Assembly (NCBI RefSeq): GCF_000420445.1
Contig: NZ_ATUY01000002.1
Location: forward strand, 249,086 to 313,085
DNA length: 64,000 bases
From: Actinotignum urinale DSM 15805
GTDB taxonomy: Bacteria > Actinomycetota > Actinomycetes > Actinomycetales > Actinomycetaceae
Direction: 5' to 3'
The notes under the pieces were generated by a model, which ran no database searches, had not been told where the DNA came from, and saw nothing but the letters and a program-made list of their open reading frames with translations. The position numbers and the translations under genes were made by a program. Of the stretch, positions 19,785 to 28,015 are shown in pieces (position 1 is the first letter of the stretch; the number at the start of each line of letters is the position of its first letter).

Positions 19785-20648
19785 ATGCGACGCCCCATTT
19801 TTTCCCTCGAAGTTTTCCCGCCACGCCGGAACGCTACCGTCGGAACCATTTATGACACCCTCGACGGCTTAGCGGATCTGCAACCCGATTTTATTTCGGT
19901 CACGTACGGGCATGGTTCTCAATCCGATAGGACGATTACGGCAAGAATTGCCCACACAATCCGTCAGGAATATCGCATCCCGGTGGTGACGCACCTGACG
20001 GCTCTCTATTCGAGCGAAGAACGGGTTGATCAAACCCTGGACATGTTTGAAGCGGCCGGGGTGAGAGCCGTTCTCGCCCTGCGTGGTGATCAGCTTGAGG
20101 GCTATGAACCGCAGGGGCGTTTCAACTACGCGAACGAACTAGTTGCCTATATTCGCGAAAAACATCCCGATATGCTTGTTTTCGGGGCGTGCTACCCGGA
20201 AGGACATAGCGAATGCCCGGATATGAAACAGGATGTTGAGAATCTCAAACGCAAGGTAGACGCCGGAGCCACCACCCTCATTTCCCAGCTTTTTTACGAT
20301 AACGAAAAATTCTATCGTTTCCGCGACATGTTGGACGCGGCAGGAATTACCGTTCCCGTTGAGGCGGGGATTATGCCCATTATGTCCATGAAATCCACGA
20401 TAAACATGGCGAAACGTGGCGGGGTAACAATACCCAAAACCGTTTATTTGCTGTTGGATAAATGGGGCGACGATACAAATATCTTGCGTTCAGCCGGGGT
20501 GGTGTATGCCTCCCAGCAAATCAGCGATTTGGCTGCGAACGGTGTTGATGGAATCCATCTCTATACCATGAACCACCCTGGAGATATTCGCAGAATTTGG
20601 GGTAACGTCCAGAATTTGTTTGAAAAAGACGACGGGCGACGTCTGTAG
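19785..20648 (+). CDS. metF: 5,10-methylenetetrahydrofolate reductase
   Basis: A 287-residue MetF. The catalytic Glu is in SLEVFPPR near residue 9, and FISVTYGHG, LALRGD (near 100) and GIMPIMS (near 195) are typical folate and FAD contacts. It reduces methylene-THF to methyl-THF using FADH2/NAD(P)H. It starts three bases after the metE stop, so the pair forms a methionine-synthesis operon that makes and then consumes methyl-THF. Confidence 0.96.
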   Translation: MRRPIFSLEVFPPRRNATVGTIYDTLDGLADLQPDFISVTYGHGSQSDRTITARIAHTIRQEYRIPVVTHLTALYSSEERVDQTLDMFEAAGVRAVLALRGDQLEGYEPQGRFNYANELVAYIREKHPDMLVFGACYPEGHSECPDMKQDVENLKRKVDAGATTLISQLFYDNEKFYRFRDMLDAAGITVPVEAGIMPIMSMKSTINMAKRGGVTIPKTVYLLLDKWGDDTNILRSAGVVYASQQISDLAANGVDGIHLYTMNHPGDIRRIWGNVQNLFEKDDGRRL

Positions 20649-20722
20649 CTGACGCGCGATGCTTTTTTGCACGGGCGGGCTTGCCTTGTTGACAGTGGAG
20701 GGCCACGCACCGGGCTTGGGGG

Positions 20723-20795
20723 CGTAACAAATCTTCGTTGTAGCAACAAACCGTTGCCGTTGTAACAAACCTCTACCGTCACAACAAACGACGAT
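20723..20795. repeat. Degenerate repeats downstream of metF
   Basis: About four imperfect copies of a unit containing (G)TARCAACAAAC occur roughly every 20 bases, from 75 bases after the metF stop. They lie upstream of tal and might also belong to its control region. Similarity is moderate. Confidence 0.5.
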
Positions 20796-20876
20796 GTGTA
20801 GCGATACGGACTGCTAGAAACCGCGGAAAAGTGTACACTTAATGTGTTACTCGCAACATAGTATGAAGGAACATAT

Positions 20877-21983
20877 ATGTCTACACCAACACAGAATCTC
20901 GCCAAAGAAGGCGTATCCATTTGGCTTGACGATCTTTCCCGCGGGCTTATCGCATCAGGTGGGCTCAAAAAATATCTCGACGACCGTACAGTGACTGGCG
21001 TGACAACAAATCCCACGATTTTCGCTAACGCCATCACGGGTGGCGAAGAATACGCCACACAGATTAAGGAAGTGGCGGCAGAAGGTGCGGAAAAAGATGC
21101 CGCAATCTTCCCGCTTATTATTACCGACGTAAAAAACGCATGCGATGTTCTTCGCCCGATTTACGACGCAACCGACGGAGAAGATGGGCGTGTGTCCATT
21201 GAAGTTTCCCCCGAACTCGCATTCGAAACAGAAGCAACCGCAACGCAGGCAGCTGAGCTGTGGGAGAAAGTTGGCAAGCCCAACGCCATGATTAAGATTC
21301 CGGCAACCAAAGAGGGTCTGCCCGCAATCACGGCAACAATAGCACGCGGAATTAGCGTGAATGTGACGCTCATTTTCTCTCTCGAACGCTACGGCGAAGT
21401 CATCGATGCCTATCTTGAAGGTTTGAAGAAGGCGAAGGACGCCGGCGTTGATCTTTCAACGATTCGTAGCGTCGCATCCTTCTTCGTTTCCCGCGTGGAT
21501 ACGGAAGTTGATAAGCGCCTGGACGCTATTGGGACGCCGGAAGCCTTCGATCTTCGTTTCAAGGCGGGGCTTGCCAATGCGCGCCTGGCATACGAGCTGT
21601 TTGAACAGCGTTTCGCACAGCCCGAGGCTCAGGAATTGTTGAAGGCTGGCGCTCATGTTCAGCGTCCCCTCTGGGCATCAACCGGTGTGAAGAACCCGGC
21701 TCTTCCCGATACGCTCTACGTGACGGAACTCGTTGCCCCGAATACGGTGAACACTATGCCCGGTAAGACTTTGGAGGCAACATTCGATCACGGCGAAGTT
21801 ATCGGAAACACCATCGAGCCGAATATTAAGGCTGCACGCGAACACTTTGCGGCTCTCGAGAAGGCTGGCGTGGACATGAAGGACGTAACCGAGCTTCTTG
21901 AGCGCGAAGGCGTAGATAAGTTCATTGTGTCCTGGAAGGAACTGCAGGATAAGGTCGATAGCGTTGTTAAGGCTGCGTCTTAA
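20877..21983 (+). CDS. tal: Transaldolase
   Basis: A 368-residue class II-type transaldolase of the actinobacterial kind. [13 protein letters not shown] is near residues 41-52 and the Schiff-base Lys is K140 in [12 protein letters not shown]. The C-terminal [11 protein letters not shown] segment is also characteristic. It moves a dihydroxyacetone unit between sugar phosphates in the pentose phosphate pathway. The ATG follows GAAGGA, and a strong terminator follows the gene. It is not next to transketolase here. Confidence 0.97.
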   Translation: MSTPTQNLAKEGVSIWLDDLSRGLIASGGLKKYLDDRTVTGVTTNPTIFANAITGGEEYATQIKEVAAEGAEKDAAIFPLIITDVKNACDVLRPIYDATDGEDGRVSIEVSPELAFETEATATQAAELWEKVGKPNAMIKIPATKEGLPAITATIARGISVNVTLIFSLERYGEVIDAYLEGLKKAKDAGVDLSTIRSVASFFVSRVDTEVDKRLDAIGTPEAFDLRFKAGLANARLAYELFEQRFAQPEAQELLKAGAHVQRPLWASTGVKNPALPDTLYVTELVAPNTVNTMPGKTLEATFDHGEVIGNTIEPNIKAAREHFAALEKAGVDMKDVTELLEREGVDKFIVSWKELQDKVDSVVKAAS

Positions 21984-22068
21984 AAAATTAAGGCAAGGTC
22001 CTCAATAAAATTCGGATATGAACATGCCATTATGCGGGTAATATGCGCATAATTACGTGAAGTATAAG

Positions 22069-22105
22069 GGACGACGGCACACCGGTTGGTGTCGTCGTCC
22101 TTTTT
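22069..22105 (+). terminator. Rho-independent terminator of tal
   Basis: Stem GGACGACG / CGTCGTCC extended, after a two-base bulge, by ACACC / GGTGT with loop GGTT, followed by five T at 22101-22105. It lies 86 bases after the tal stop. Confidence 0.9.
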
Positions 22106-22141
22106 ATTTCTGGAAAGTTAGGTATTTTCCTTGGGGGGCGG

Positions 22142-22147
22142 TAGTAT
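22142..22147 (+). promoter_or_regulatory. -10 hexamer of a probable leaderless ATP-grasp transcript
   Basis: TAGTAT is followed by six bases and the GTG at 22154. The GGGGGG just upstream is not at Shine-Dalgarno distance. Confidence 0.6.
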
Positions 22148-22153
22148 GGGTAT

Positions 22154-23074
22154 GTGTCTGATCCTAAAGTAACTCTTGTCACAAGCTCCGACTTGCCAAA
22201 TCTTGACCCCAGCGAAGCCGGTTTGCCCGATGCTCTTCGAGAACGAGGACTTGAACCTCAAATTAAAATCTGGAATGATCCAGATGCTGATTGGAGCGAT
22301 GCTGGTGTCGTCGTAATTCGATCCGTCCGTGATTACGGGAAAGATCGCAAACATTTTATTGAGTGGGCGCACAGCGTCCCCAAGGTTCTCAACCATCCTG
22401 GAGTTATGGAATGGAACTCGGATAAACACTATTTGCTTGACTTAGAAAAGCGCGGTTTGCCCACAATTCCAACCACGTGGCTGGAAGCCGGGGAAGATTT
22501 ATCCAAGCACCAGATTCACACCCGTTTCCCGGCACACGGCGATTTCGTCGTTAAACCTGCGGTGTCAAGTGGCGGGCGCGGAACCGGGCGATACACGGCA
22601 ACCGACCCGATGTCTCGCAGTCAGGCGATTCTTCACGCCCAACATGAATTGGATCGTGGTAGAACCGTTATGGTGCAACGCTACCTTGAGGATATTGACC
22701 GTAGTGGCGAGATTTCCCTGGTATTCCTTAACGGGGTGGCGTCCTATCTTGTGGAAAAAGCGCCCATGTTGCATCCGCGTTTCCGTTCAGGGGACGATAT
22801 TCACGAGGAAGTTGTGCGTTCGTCAAACCCGCGCGAAAAAGAATGGCGGTGGGGTGAGGAAGTTAGGCACGCTCTTCACGACGCGATTCGCACCAAGATT
22901 GGGCGCGATCATCTGTTGCTCTTTAATCGTGTCGATTTGGTTCCTGCACCTAATGATCCTAACGGCTTCTTTATTATGGAAATTTCATTGATCGACGGAT
23001 CCCTGTACCTCGATCAAAATCCCGAATTTCTTGATAAATTTGCGGATGCCATTATGGTTCGAGCCAAGTGGTAA
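22154..23074 (+). CDS. ATP-grasp domain protein of unknown function
   Basis: A 306-residue ATP-grasp protein. The N-terminal pre-ATP domain includes DAGVVVIRSVRDYG near 50. The ATP-binding lysine is in FVVKPAVSSGGRGTGRY near 137. The end has FNRVDLVPAP and MEISLIDGSLYLDQNP, where metal-binding Glu and Asn lie. Such proteins join an acid to an amine or thiol through an acyl-phosphate; glutathione-synthetase-like and RimK-like relatives are possible. No partner gene is nearby (tRNA-His follows), so the substrate cannot be inferred. Confidence 0.85.
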   Translation: MSDPKVTLVTSSDLPNLDPSEAGLPDALRERGLEPQIKIWNDPDADWSDAGVVVIRSVRDYGKDRKHFIEWAHSVPKVLNHPGVMEWNSDKHYLLDLEKRGLPTIPTTWLEAGEDLSKHQIHTRFPAHGDFVVKPAVSSGGRGTGRYTATDPMSRSQAILHAQHELDRGRTVMVQRYLEDIDRSGEISLVFLNGVASYLVEKAPMLHPRFRSGDDIHEEVVRSSNPREKEWRWGEEVRHALHDAIRTKIGRDHLLLFNRVDLVPAPNDPNGFFIMEISLIDGSLYLDQNPEFLDKFADAIMVRAKW

Positions 23075-23077
23075 GGT

Positions 23078-23138
23078 TTGGGCGCTTTAAGGGTTCAAAC
23101 TCAGCGAAAGGACTTGGGCGCTTTAATAGGGTTCAAAC
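23078..23138. repeat. Direct repeat after the ATP-grasp gene
   Basis: Copies at 23078-23100 and 23114-23138 begin TTGGGCGCTTTAA, end GGGTTCAAAC and differ by a two-base insertion; period 36. The first starts three bases after the stop codon. Confidence 0.85.
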
Positions 23139-23303
23139 CCAATGATGGCTTCGAGCGCTGTGCTGGGCTTCGGGCGTAAAGGAAATGGTTGAGCACGTGA
23201 GGGGTGTCAGTCCTCACATTGCCTTTACTGGTGAAAATCCTCGTCTTTAGGTAAGATTTATATCTGTTGCCAATCCGGTTCTCGCGCTGGAACGGCACGT
23301 ATG

Positions 23304-23376
23304 GTGGCCATAGCTCAGCCGGTAGAGCATCTGGTTGTGGTCCAGAAGGTCGCGGGTTCAAGTCCCGTTGGCCACC
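23304..23376 (+). tRNA. tRNA-His (GTG anticodon)
   Basis: Cloverleaf with acceptor GTGGCCA / TGGCCAC, D arm TAGCTCAGCCGGTAGAG, anticodon GTG in the loop near 23337 and T arm GGGTTCAAGTCCC. A G at 23303 can serve as the extra G-1 of tRNA-His opposite discriminator C. No CCA is encoded. Confidence 0.95.
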
Positions 23377-23463
23377 CCGTGCAAGGTCCAGGTTTTCCTG
23401 GGCCTTGCTTCGTTTTTACCCAAGGTTGTTAAACTAACTGGGAACACCAATTTTTACGACGCC

Positions 23464-23469
23464 GAAACT
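23464..23469 (+). promoter_or_regulatory. Possible -10 hexamer for the GNAT gene
   Basis: GAAACT lies six bases before ATG 23476 and keeps the two most important -10 positions (A at 2, T at 6). No Shine-Dalgarno is present, so a leaderless mRNA is likely. Read-through from tRNA-His is an alternative. Confidence 0.4.
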
Positions 23470-23475
23470 ACGCTC

Positions 23476-24183
23476 ATGCCTCATAACGAATCCACATCTC
23501 TTATTTTCCGTCAAGCAACAATCGACGATTACCCCAACATTCTTGCAATGTATGAAGCCGTTAAGGAACATTTAGGGAAAACCGTGGATTACTGCCACTG
23601 GCATTCAGAGAACCACCCGCGCCCAGACGATCTGCGTTTCCATGTAGAAGCGGGGAATATGTGGCTGGCATGTGTGAATGCGGATTGCGATAGTGCGAGG
23701 TCTAGGGACAAAAATGCCCCGAGTACTTCGGATGAGGACACCGCTGGATCTGCTGACAGTGGTGTCGCGGGTGTTGCTGACAGTGGTGTCGCGGGTGTTG
23801 CTGACAGTGGCATCGCAGGAGTTGTTGATAGTGGCATCCTGGGGGCTTTTGCCGTGAATCACGAACATGTTTCTGGGGCAGAAAAAGCGCCGTGGAAGGT
23901 TCTCCCGCTCGATGGTGGAAAAAATATCTGGGTCCTTCATATTTTTGGTGTTGCCCCCTGGGCTCAAGGGCAAGGAGTTGCAGATTTCCTCGTGGATAGC
24001 CTCATTGCGCAAGCTCCTCGCCACGGTATTGGAGCAATCCGCCTGGACGCAGTAACCGAAAATATTCCGGGGCGCAGGCTCTACGAAAAGCACGGGTTTA
24101 CAGACATGGGACCCTTCACGCTAGATTATCCCGGAAAGAAAGTTTCGGATTTTCACCTTTACGAACTGCCCCTGAGCATTTGA
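23476..24183 (+). CDS. GNAT N-acetyltransferase with an internal 8-residue repeat
   Basis: A 235-residue GNAT protein from ATG 23476; the frame is open into the tRNA but the protein similarity begins at SLIFRQATIDDYPNI. The acetyl-CoA loop lies in the segment starting FGVAPWAQGQGVADFLV near residue 155, and RRLYEKHGF is near 205. Between strands it carries an insert (about residues 75-123) of charged residues followed by about four repeats of ADSGVAGV. The insert is not part of the GNAT fold and probably forms an exposed loop. Substrate unknown. Confidence 0.82.
   Translation: MPHNESTSLIFRQATIDDYPNILAMYEAVKEHLGKTVDYCHWHSENHPRPDDLRFHVEAGNMWLACVNADCDSARSRDKNAPSTSDEDTAGSADSGVAGVADSGVAGVADSGIAGVVDSGILGAFAVNHEHVSGAEKAPWKVLPLDGGKNIWVLHIFGVAPWAQGQGVADFLVDSLIAQAPRHGIGAIRLDAVTENIPGRRLYEKHGFTDMGPFTLDYPGKKVSDFHLYELPLSI
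23752..23847 (+). repeat. 24-bp in-frame tandem repeat inside the GNAT gene
   Basis: About four copies of a 24-bp unit beginning GCTGACAGTGG lie in frame. The first two are identical and the later ones diverge. They encode ADSGVAGV-type octapeptides. Confidence 0.9.
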
Positions 24184-24463
24184 GGAGCGTTGTTTAGTGA
24201 GCGTTCCTTGTGCATAAAAGGCGCGTAGGCGGGCGGTGCCAGAGTGGTATCCCCGCCTGCATGTTGTGTGCCGAGGCGCTACAGGTGTTACGCACCATGA
24301 CGTGGTGACGCATATAAAGCTACATCGCGGGCGTTTTACAGGTTACTATAGAGATTATTCACGTAAAATAGCGACAGGGTGCCACGTCGTAACGATGCGG
24401 CTATCATTGTGTTTTATTTGTCATGAATGAAGAATTGTCGTCGTCCATGGAGGAATGTGGGTT

Positions 24464-25459
24464 TTGAGTACATCGCAACAACTGTCTGTATTTGATACCC
24501 ATACGGGCATACCTAAATTAAATATTGGTGTGGGGCGCGCCCACGGTAAAGCCATTCTTTTTGGAGAACATGCTGTGGTGTATGGTGCGCCCGCTATTGC
24601 TTTCCCGGTTCACGTGCTCCCTGTTTTAGCTAATGCGACGCTCACAATGGGTGAAACCGTCCTGAATTCTGAACTGTATCGTGGCCCGGTTGCTTTGGCT
24701 CCTACAAGTTTGAGCCCGATTATTGCGGCAATCGATGCGGCTCTTGATTTTGTTGCCCCCGGAATGGGTGCGCACGTGACGATTTATTCAGATATTCCGT
24801 ATGCTCGCGGGCTGGGTTCTTCAGCTGCCGTGGCGTCGGCTGTTATTACGGCAGTTGCGCAGGCCGCCGGTGTTCGCCTCGATAAGGAACAGATTTTCCG
24901 TTTAACACAGACGGCTGAGCGCGTGGCACACGGAAGGCCGTCGGGCATGGATGCTCACGCGGTTCAAGCAAATGGCGTGATTAAGTTCGTCTTGCCACGA
25001 GTTGAATGCGTCTATGTGGGCGAACGTGTCCACATGGTGATTGCCGATACGGGTGTTCCGGGCGCTACACGCAAAGCTGTGATGGGTGTGCGAAACCGTC
25101 GTGAAAAAGATTCGACGCGGGTTGATGCGATGATTAAGGAGCTTGGCTCGTTTTCCAACGTGGCAGTGGATCAGTTGGGTATGGGCGATCTTGAAGCTAT
25201 GGGCGCGAATATGTGGCGTGCTCACGAGATGTTGTGCGATCTTGGCGTGTCCTGCCCGGAGTTGAATCACCTTGTGGGTGTTGCTCGTAGTTGCGGGGCA
25301 TTAGGCGCGAAACTTACAGGGGGCGGCGTCGGCGGGTGCATTATTGCGCTTGCGACGAGCCGAAAAGAAGCGGAGTTTATGGCGCAGGAATTGAAAAAGT
25401 CGGGTGCGCGTAATGCGTGGCCGACATGGGTTGACCCCTCACGAAGGTTGCGTTCATGA
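24464..25459 (+). CDS. mvk: Mevalonate kinase
   Basis: A GHMP kinase of about 331 residues. GRAHGKAILFGEHAVVYG is at the N-terminus, IPYARGLGSSAAVASAV (phosphate loop) is near 115 and KLTGGGVGGCII is near 285. It phosphorylates mevalonate. TTG 24464 is preferred because GGAGG (24449-24453) is ten bases upstream; the in-frame ATG at 24455 lies only one base from that Shine-Dalgarno. It is the first gene of the mevalonate operon; its stop overlaps the start of mvaD (ATGA). Confidence 0.93.
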   Translation: MSTSQQLSVFDTHTGIPKLNIGVGRAHGKAILFGEHAVVYGAPAIAFPVHVLPVLANATLTMGETVLNSELYRGPVALAPTSLSPIIAAIDAALDFVAPGMGAHVTIYSDIPYARGLGSSAAVASAVITAVAQAAGVRLDKEQIFRLTQTAERVAHGRPSGMDAHAVQANGVIKFVLPRVECVYVGERVHMVIADTGVPGATRKAVMGVRNRREKDSTRVDAMIKELGSFSNVAVDQLGMGDLEAMGANMWRAHEMLCDLGVSCPELNHLVGVARSCGALGAKLTGGGVGGCIIALATSRKEAEFMAQELKKSGARNAWPTWVDPSRRLRS

Positions 25460-26508
25460 AAACTGCGCGTGCATATCCAAATATTGCTCTTATTAAATAT
25501 TGGGGGAAGGCTGATGAGGAGCTCATGCTTCCCCAGACGGGTTCGCTTTCTCTCACTCTTGATATTCATCCGACGACGACGACGGTTCGCGTTCGCCCCG
25601 GTGCTAGTGCGGATCGCCTTTTTTTGAATGGCAGTTTAGCTGGGACGCGTGCAACTGGCCGAATTTCTCGGGTTCTCGATGTTGTGCGTAGCGTCTGTGC
25701 GGCAAAAATGAAGGCGGAGTGTGAAAAAGAAACGCCTCAATTACCTTTTCTTGACGTTGTGTCCGTGAATGACGGGCCGACGGGTGCGGGTTTGGCGTCT
25801 TCCGCTTCCGGGTTCGCAGCCCTAGTTGTTGCCGCTGTAGCTGAGTACGGGGTGGAGCTTGATACTCGGGAGCTTTCACGTTTGGCTCGGCGCGGTTCGG
25901 GTAGCGCAACGAGGAGTGTGTGTAGCGGGGTTGCCGTCTGGCATGAGGGCGATGATTGTACTTCTGTGGCGGAATCAGTTGATGCGCCCGAGATGGCGAT
26001 GGTGACGGTTGTTCTTGATAATACTCATAAGGATGTGACCTCCCGTGAGGGAATGAGGAGGACGCAGGAAACCTCTCCTTTCCATGAGGCGTGGGTGGCC
26101 AGTACGCGCCAGATGCTTCCTCATATGTTGGAGGCTTGCGCAAAGGGCGATTTTGAGCGGATTGGTGAGTTAACAGAGCTGAGTGCTTTACGTATGCACT
26201 CTGTGATTATGAGTGCGCAACCACCAATTCTGTATCTTTCTCCCGAAAGTTGGGCTGTGTGGGAGTATGCTTACCAGGCTCGCACTCGCGGTATCCCTGT
26301 TTATGCCACCTCGGATGCTGGCGCGAATGTTGTGTTGTTGACGAAGCCCGAGTTTGCCGAAAAGGTCGCCAGAGAGGCGTCGAGGTTTGGAAGTACACAG
26401 ATTGCTGGACCTGGGCGAGGGGCACATCTGTGCGATACTCATCTTGATATGGATGGCATAATAGCTGAAGCCGTAAAAAATAGCGGGGAGTTACCAGATG
26501 GTGTTTGA
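25456..26508 (+). CDS. mvaD: Diphosphomevalonate decarboxylase
   Basis: A 350-residue GHMP-family decarboxylase. The start ARAYPNIALIKYWGKADEELMLPQTGSLSLTL is diagnostic in pattern (YPNIALIKYWGK at 7-18), with GPTGAGLASSASGFAAL near 110 and RRGSGSATRS near 150. It converts mevalonate diphosphate to isopentenyl diphosphate with ATP. It overlaps mvk by four bases and the following 87-aa gene by eleven, so translation is coupled. Confidence 0.96.
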   Translation: MKTARAYPNIALIKYWGKADEELMLPQTGSLSLTLDIHPTTTTVRVRPGASADRLFLNGSLAGTRATGRISRVLDVVRSVCAAKMKAECEKETPQLPFLDVVSVNDGPTGAGLASSASGFAALVVAAVAEYGVELDTRELSRLARRGSGSATRSVCSGVAVWHEGDDCTSVAESVDAPEMAMVTVVLDNTHKDVTSREGMRRTQETSPFHEAWVASTRQMLPHMLEACAKGDFERIGELTELSALRMHSVIMSAQPPILYLSPESWAVWEYAYQARTRGIPVYATSDAGANVVLLTKPEFAEKVAREASRFGSTQIAGPGRGAHLCDTHLDMDGIIAEAVKNSGELPDGV

Positions 26509-26761
26509 TTTTCTTTCGCGTTTAACAGGTATGGGCAATCCTGTTGCTGCTGTTGCTGAACAAGTCGGTAATATTGTGAATCCTATGGAAGCTGTTGCGG
26601 AGCACGTCGGAAATCTTGGCGACAACGCCACTAATTTTGTTGAAGGTATTCCTGGGGTAGATGGGCTGTCGGAAACTTTGGGTGGCTTAACAGAACACGT
26701 GAACAATTTGGGCGGTTCGGTAACGGAACAACTTTCGTCGTTCTTTAAATTTGGTGAATAA
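26498..26761 (+). CDS. Unknown 87-residue protein within the mevalonate operon
   Basis: A small acidic protein with no recognised family. It starts inside mvaD (11-base overlap), has GGGGAG about eight bases upstream and ends 15 bases before the phosphomevalonate kinase start, so it is very likely translated. Two adjacent copies of NPxxAVAE(Q/H)VGN(I/L) at residues 14-40 are followed by related GLTEHVNNLGGSVTEQL. The pattern suggests amphipathic helices; no Cys, no signal peptide. A structural or scaffold role for pathway enzymes or membrane contact is only a guess. Confidence 0.7.
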   Translation: MVFDFLSRLTGMGNPVAAVAEQVGNIVNPMEAVAEHVGNLGDNATNFVEGIPGVDGLSETLGGLTEHVNNLGGSVTEQLSSFFKFGE

Positions 26762-26776
26762 GGGTGTGAAGGAATC

Positions 26777-28015
26777 GTGATTCATACCCGAGCGCCGGGC
26801 AAACTCTATGTCGCTGGCGAGTATGCTATTGTGCAGCCGGAACGAGTGGCTGTTATCGTCGCCGTTAATAAATTTATTCATGTGAAGCTGACTCTCGCGG
26901 ACGGGGAGGGGACAATTCGCACACGCGGCGGGCATTTTGCGCCTATTGTGTGGAGGCATGTTGATGGCGTACCGGTTTTTGACGCCGTGCGTGAAGATTA
27001 TGTAGCAAATGCTATTACGACGATAGAGAAACTCCGTGCAGAACGTTCCTTTGAAGCGCGGCTCTATGATATAGAGATTTCTTCGGAGTTGGTTGAGGAC
27101 GACGGCAGAAAGTACGGTTTGGGCTCGTCGGCTGCGATTACCGTGGCGATTATTGATGCTGTGGCACAGCTCTATGGGATTGAGTTGAGCCGGTTAGATG
27201 TGTATAAGCTGGCAATGATATCCGTGGTTCGGCGCGAGCCGAAGGCAAGTGGCGGGGATATTGCGGCCGCTGTTTTGCGTGGCTGGGTGCTGTATCGGAG
27301 TCCGGAACGGGCGAAAATACGGGAGTTTGCCGAACGAAATTCCGTGACGAGCACGCTGCAATCAAGCGTGTGGGATGAGGTGTGCATGGTGCAGCTACCG
27401 CCCGCGCGGGCAGATTTCCTCGTGGGGTGGACGGGCACCCCAGCCTCCACAGAATATGCAGTAAGTAAGGTGACGAGCCGATCCCGAACCCGCGCGGGCG
27501 TGGCCTCCCAAGCCGTCACCGAACTCTTCAAATCTTCCGATGCAATGGTGAAATCTCTGGTGGGGCATCTGCGCGCAGGCGAAAGCATTGCGCACGATAT
27601 TCGTCAGGCGCGTTCAATCCTCAACGCCTTGGAGCGAGAAACGGGCGTTGTGATTGAAACCCCGCTCCTTAAGCACCTTGCCGATTGTGCCGAAAATTGT
27701 GGGGGAGTCGGGAAATCCTCTGGCGCAGGTGGCGGAGATTGTGGGATTGCTTTTATGCCCGAAGGTAGTGATCACGCTGAGCTTTTGAACCAGTGGCGTA
27801 GCGCCGGAATCGAGCCTTTACCTCTTCGTGTCACCCCGCCTGCCGAGCCCCACGCCGGGGCTTCCGCCACCTCTTGCGTGAAGGTTTCCGCCAAGGTTTC
27901 CGCAGAGAACCGCGCCGAATCTTCCTCCAACTCTTATATCGATTCCCACCCCTTACCGCGAGGGACTTCGCCCGGCGCCAACGAAACTCATACCACGAAG
28001 GAGGAATCCGAGTGA
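26777..28015 (+). CDS. mvaK2: Phosphomevalonate kinase
   Basis: A 412-residue GHMP kinase: APGKLYVAGEYAIVQPE at the start, KYGLGSSAAITVAI near 115 (phosphate loop) and GKSSGAGGGDCGIAF near 320. It phosphorylates phosphomevalonate to mevalonate diphosphate. The start is GTG after GAAGGA. The last ~60 residues are a Ser/Ala/Glu-rich tail not expected in the family and probably disordered. Its stop overlaps the fni start (GTGA), so the tail also carries the fni ribosome-binding site. Confidence 0.93.
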   Translation: MIHTRAPGKLYVAGEYAIVQPERVAVIVAVNKFIHVKLTLADGEGTIRTRGGHFAPIVWRHVDGVPVFDAVREDYVANAITTIEKLRAERSFEARLYDIEISSELVEDDGRKYGLGSSAAITVAIIDAVAQLYGIELSRLDVYKLAMISVVRREPKASGGDIAAAVLRGWVLYRSPERAKIREFAERNSVTSTLQSSVWDEVCMVQLPPARADFLVGWTGTPASTEYAVSKVTSRSRTRAGVASQAVTELFKSSDAMVKSLVGHLRAGESIAHDIRQARSILNALERETGVVIETPLLKHLADCAENCGGVGKSSGAGGGDCGIAFMPEGSDHAELLNQWRSAGIEPLPLRVTPPAEPHAGASATSCVKVSAKVSAENRAESSSNSYIDSHPLPRGTSPGANETHTTKEESE

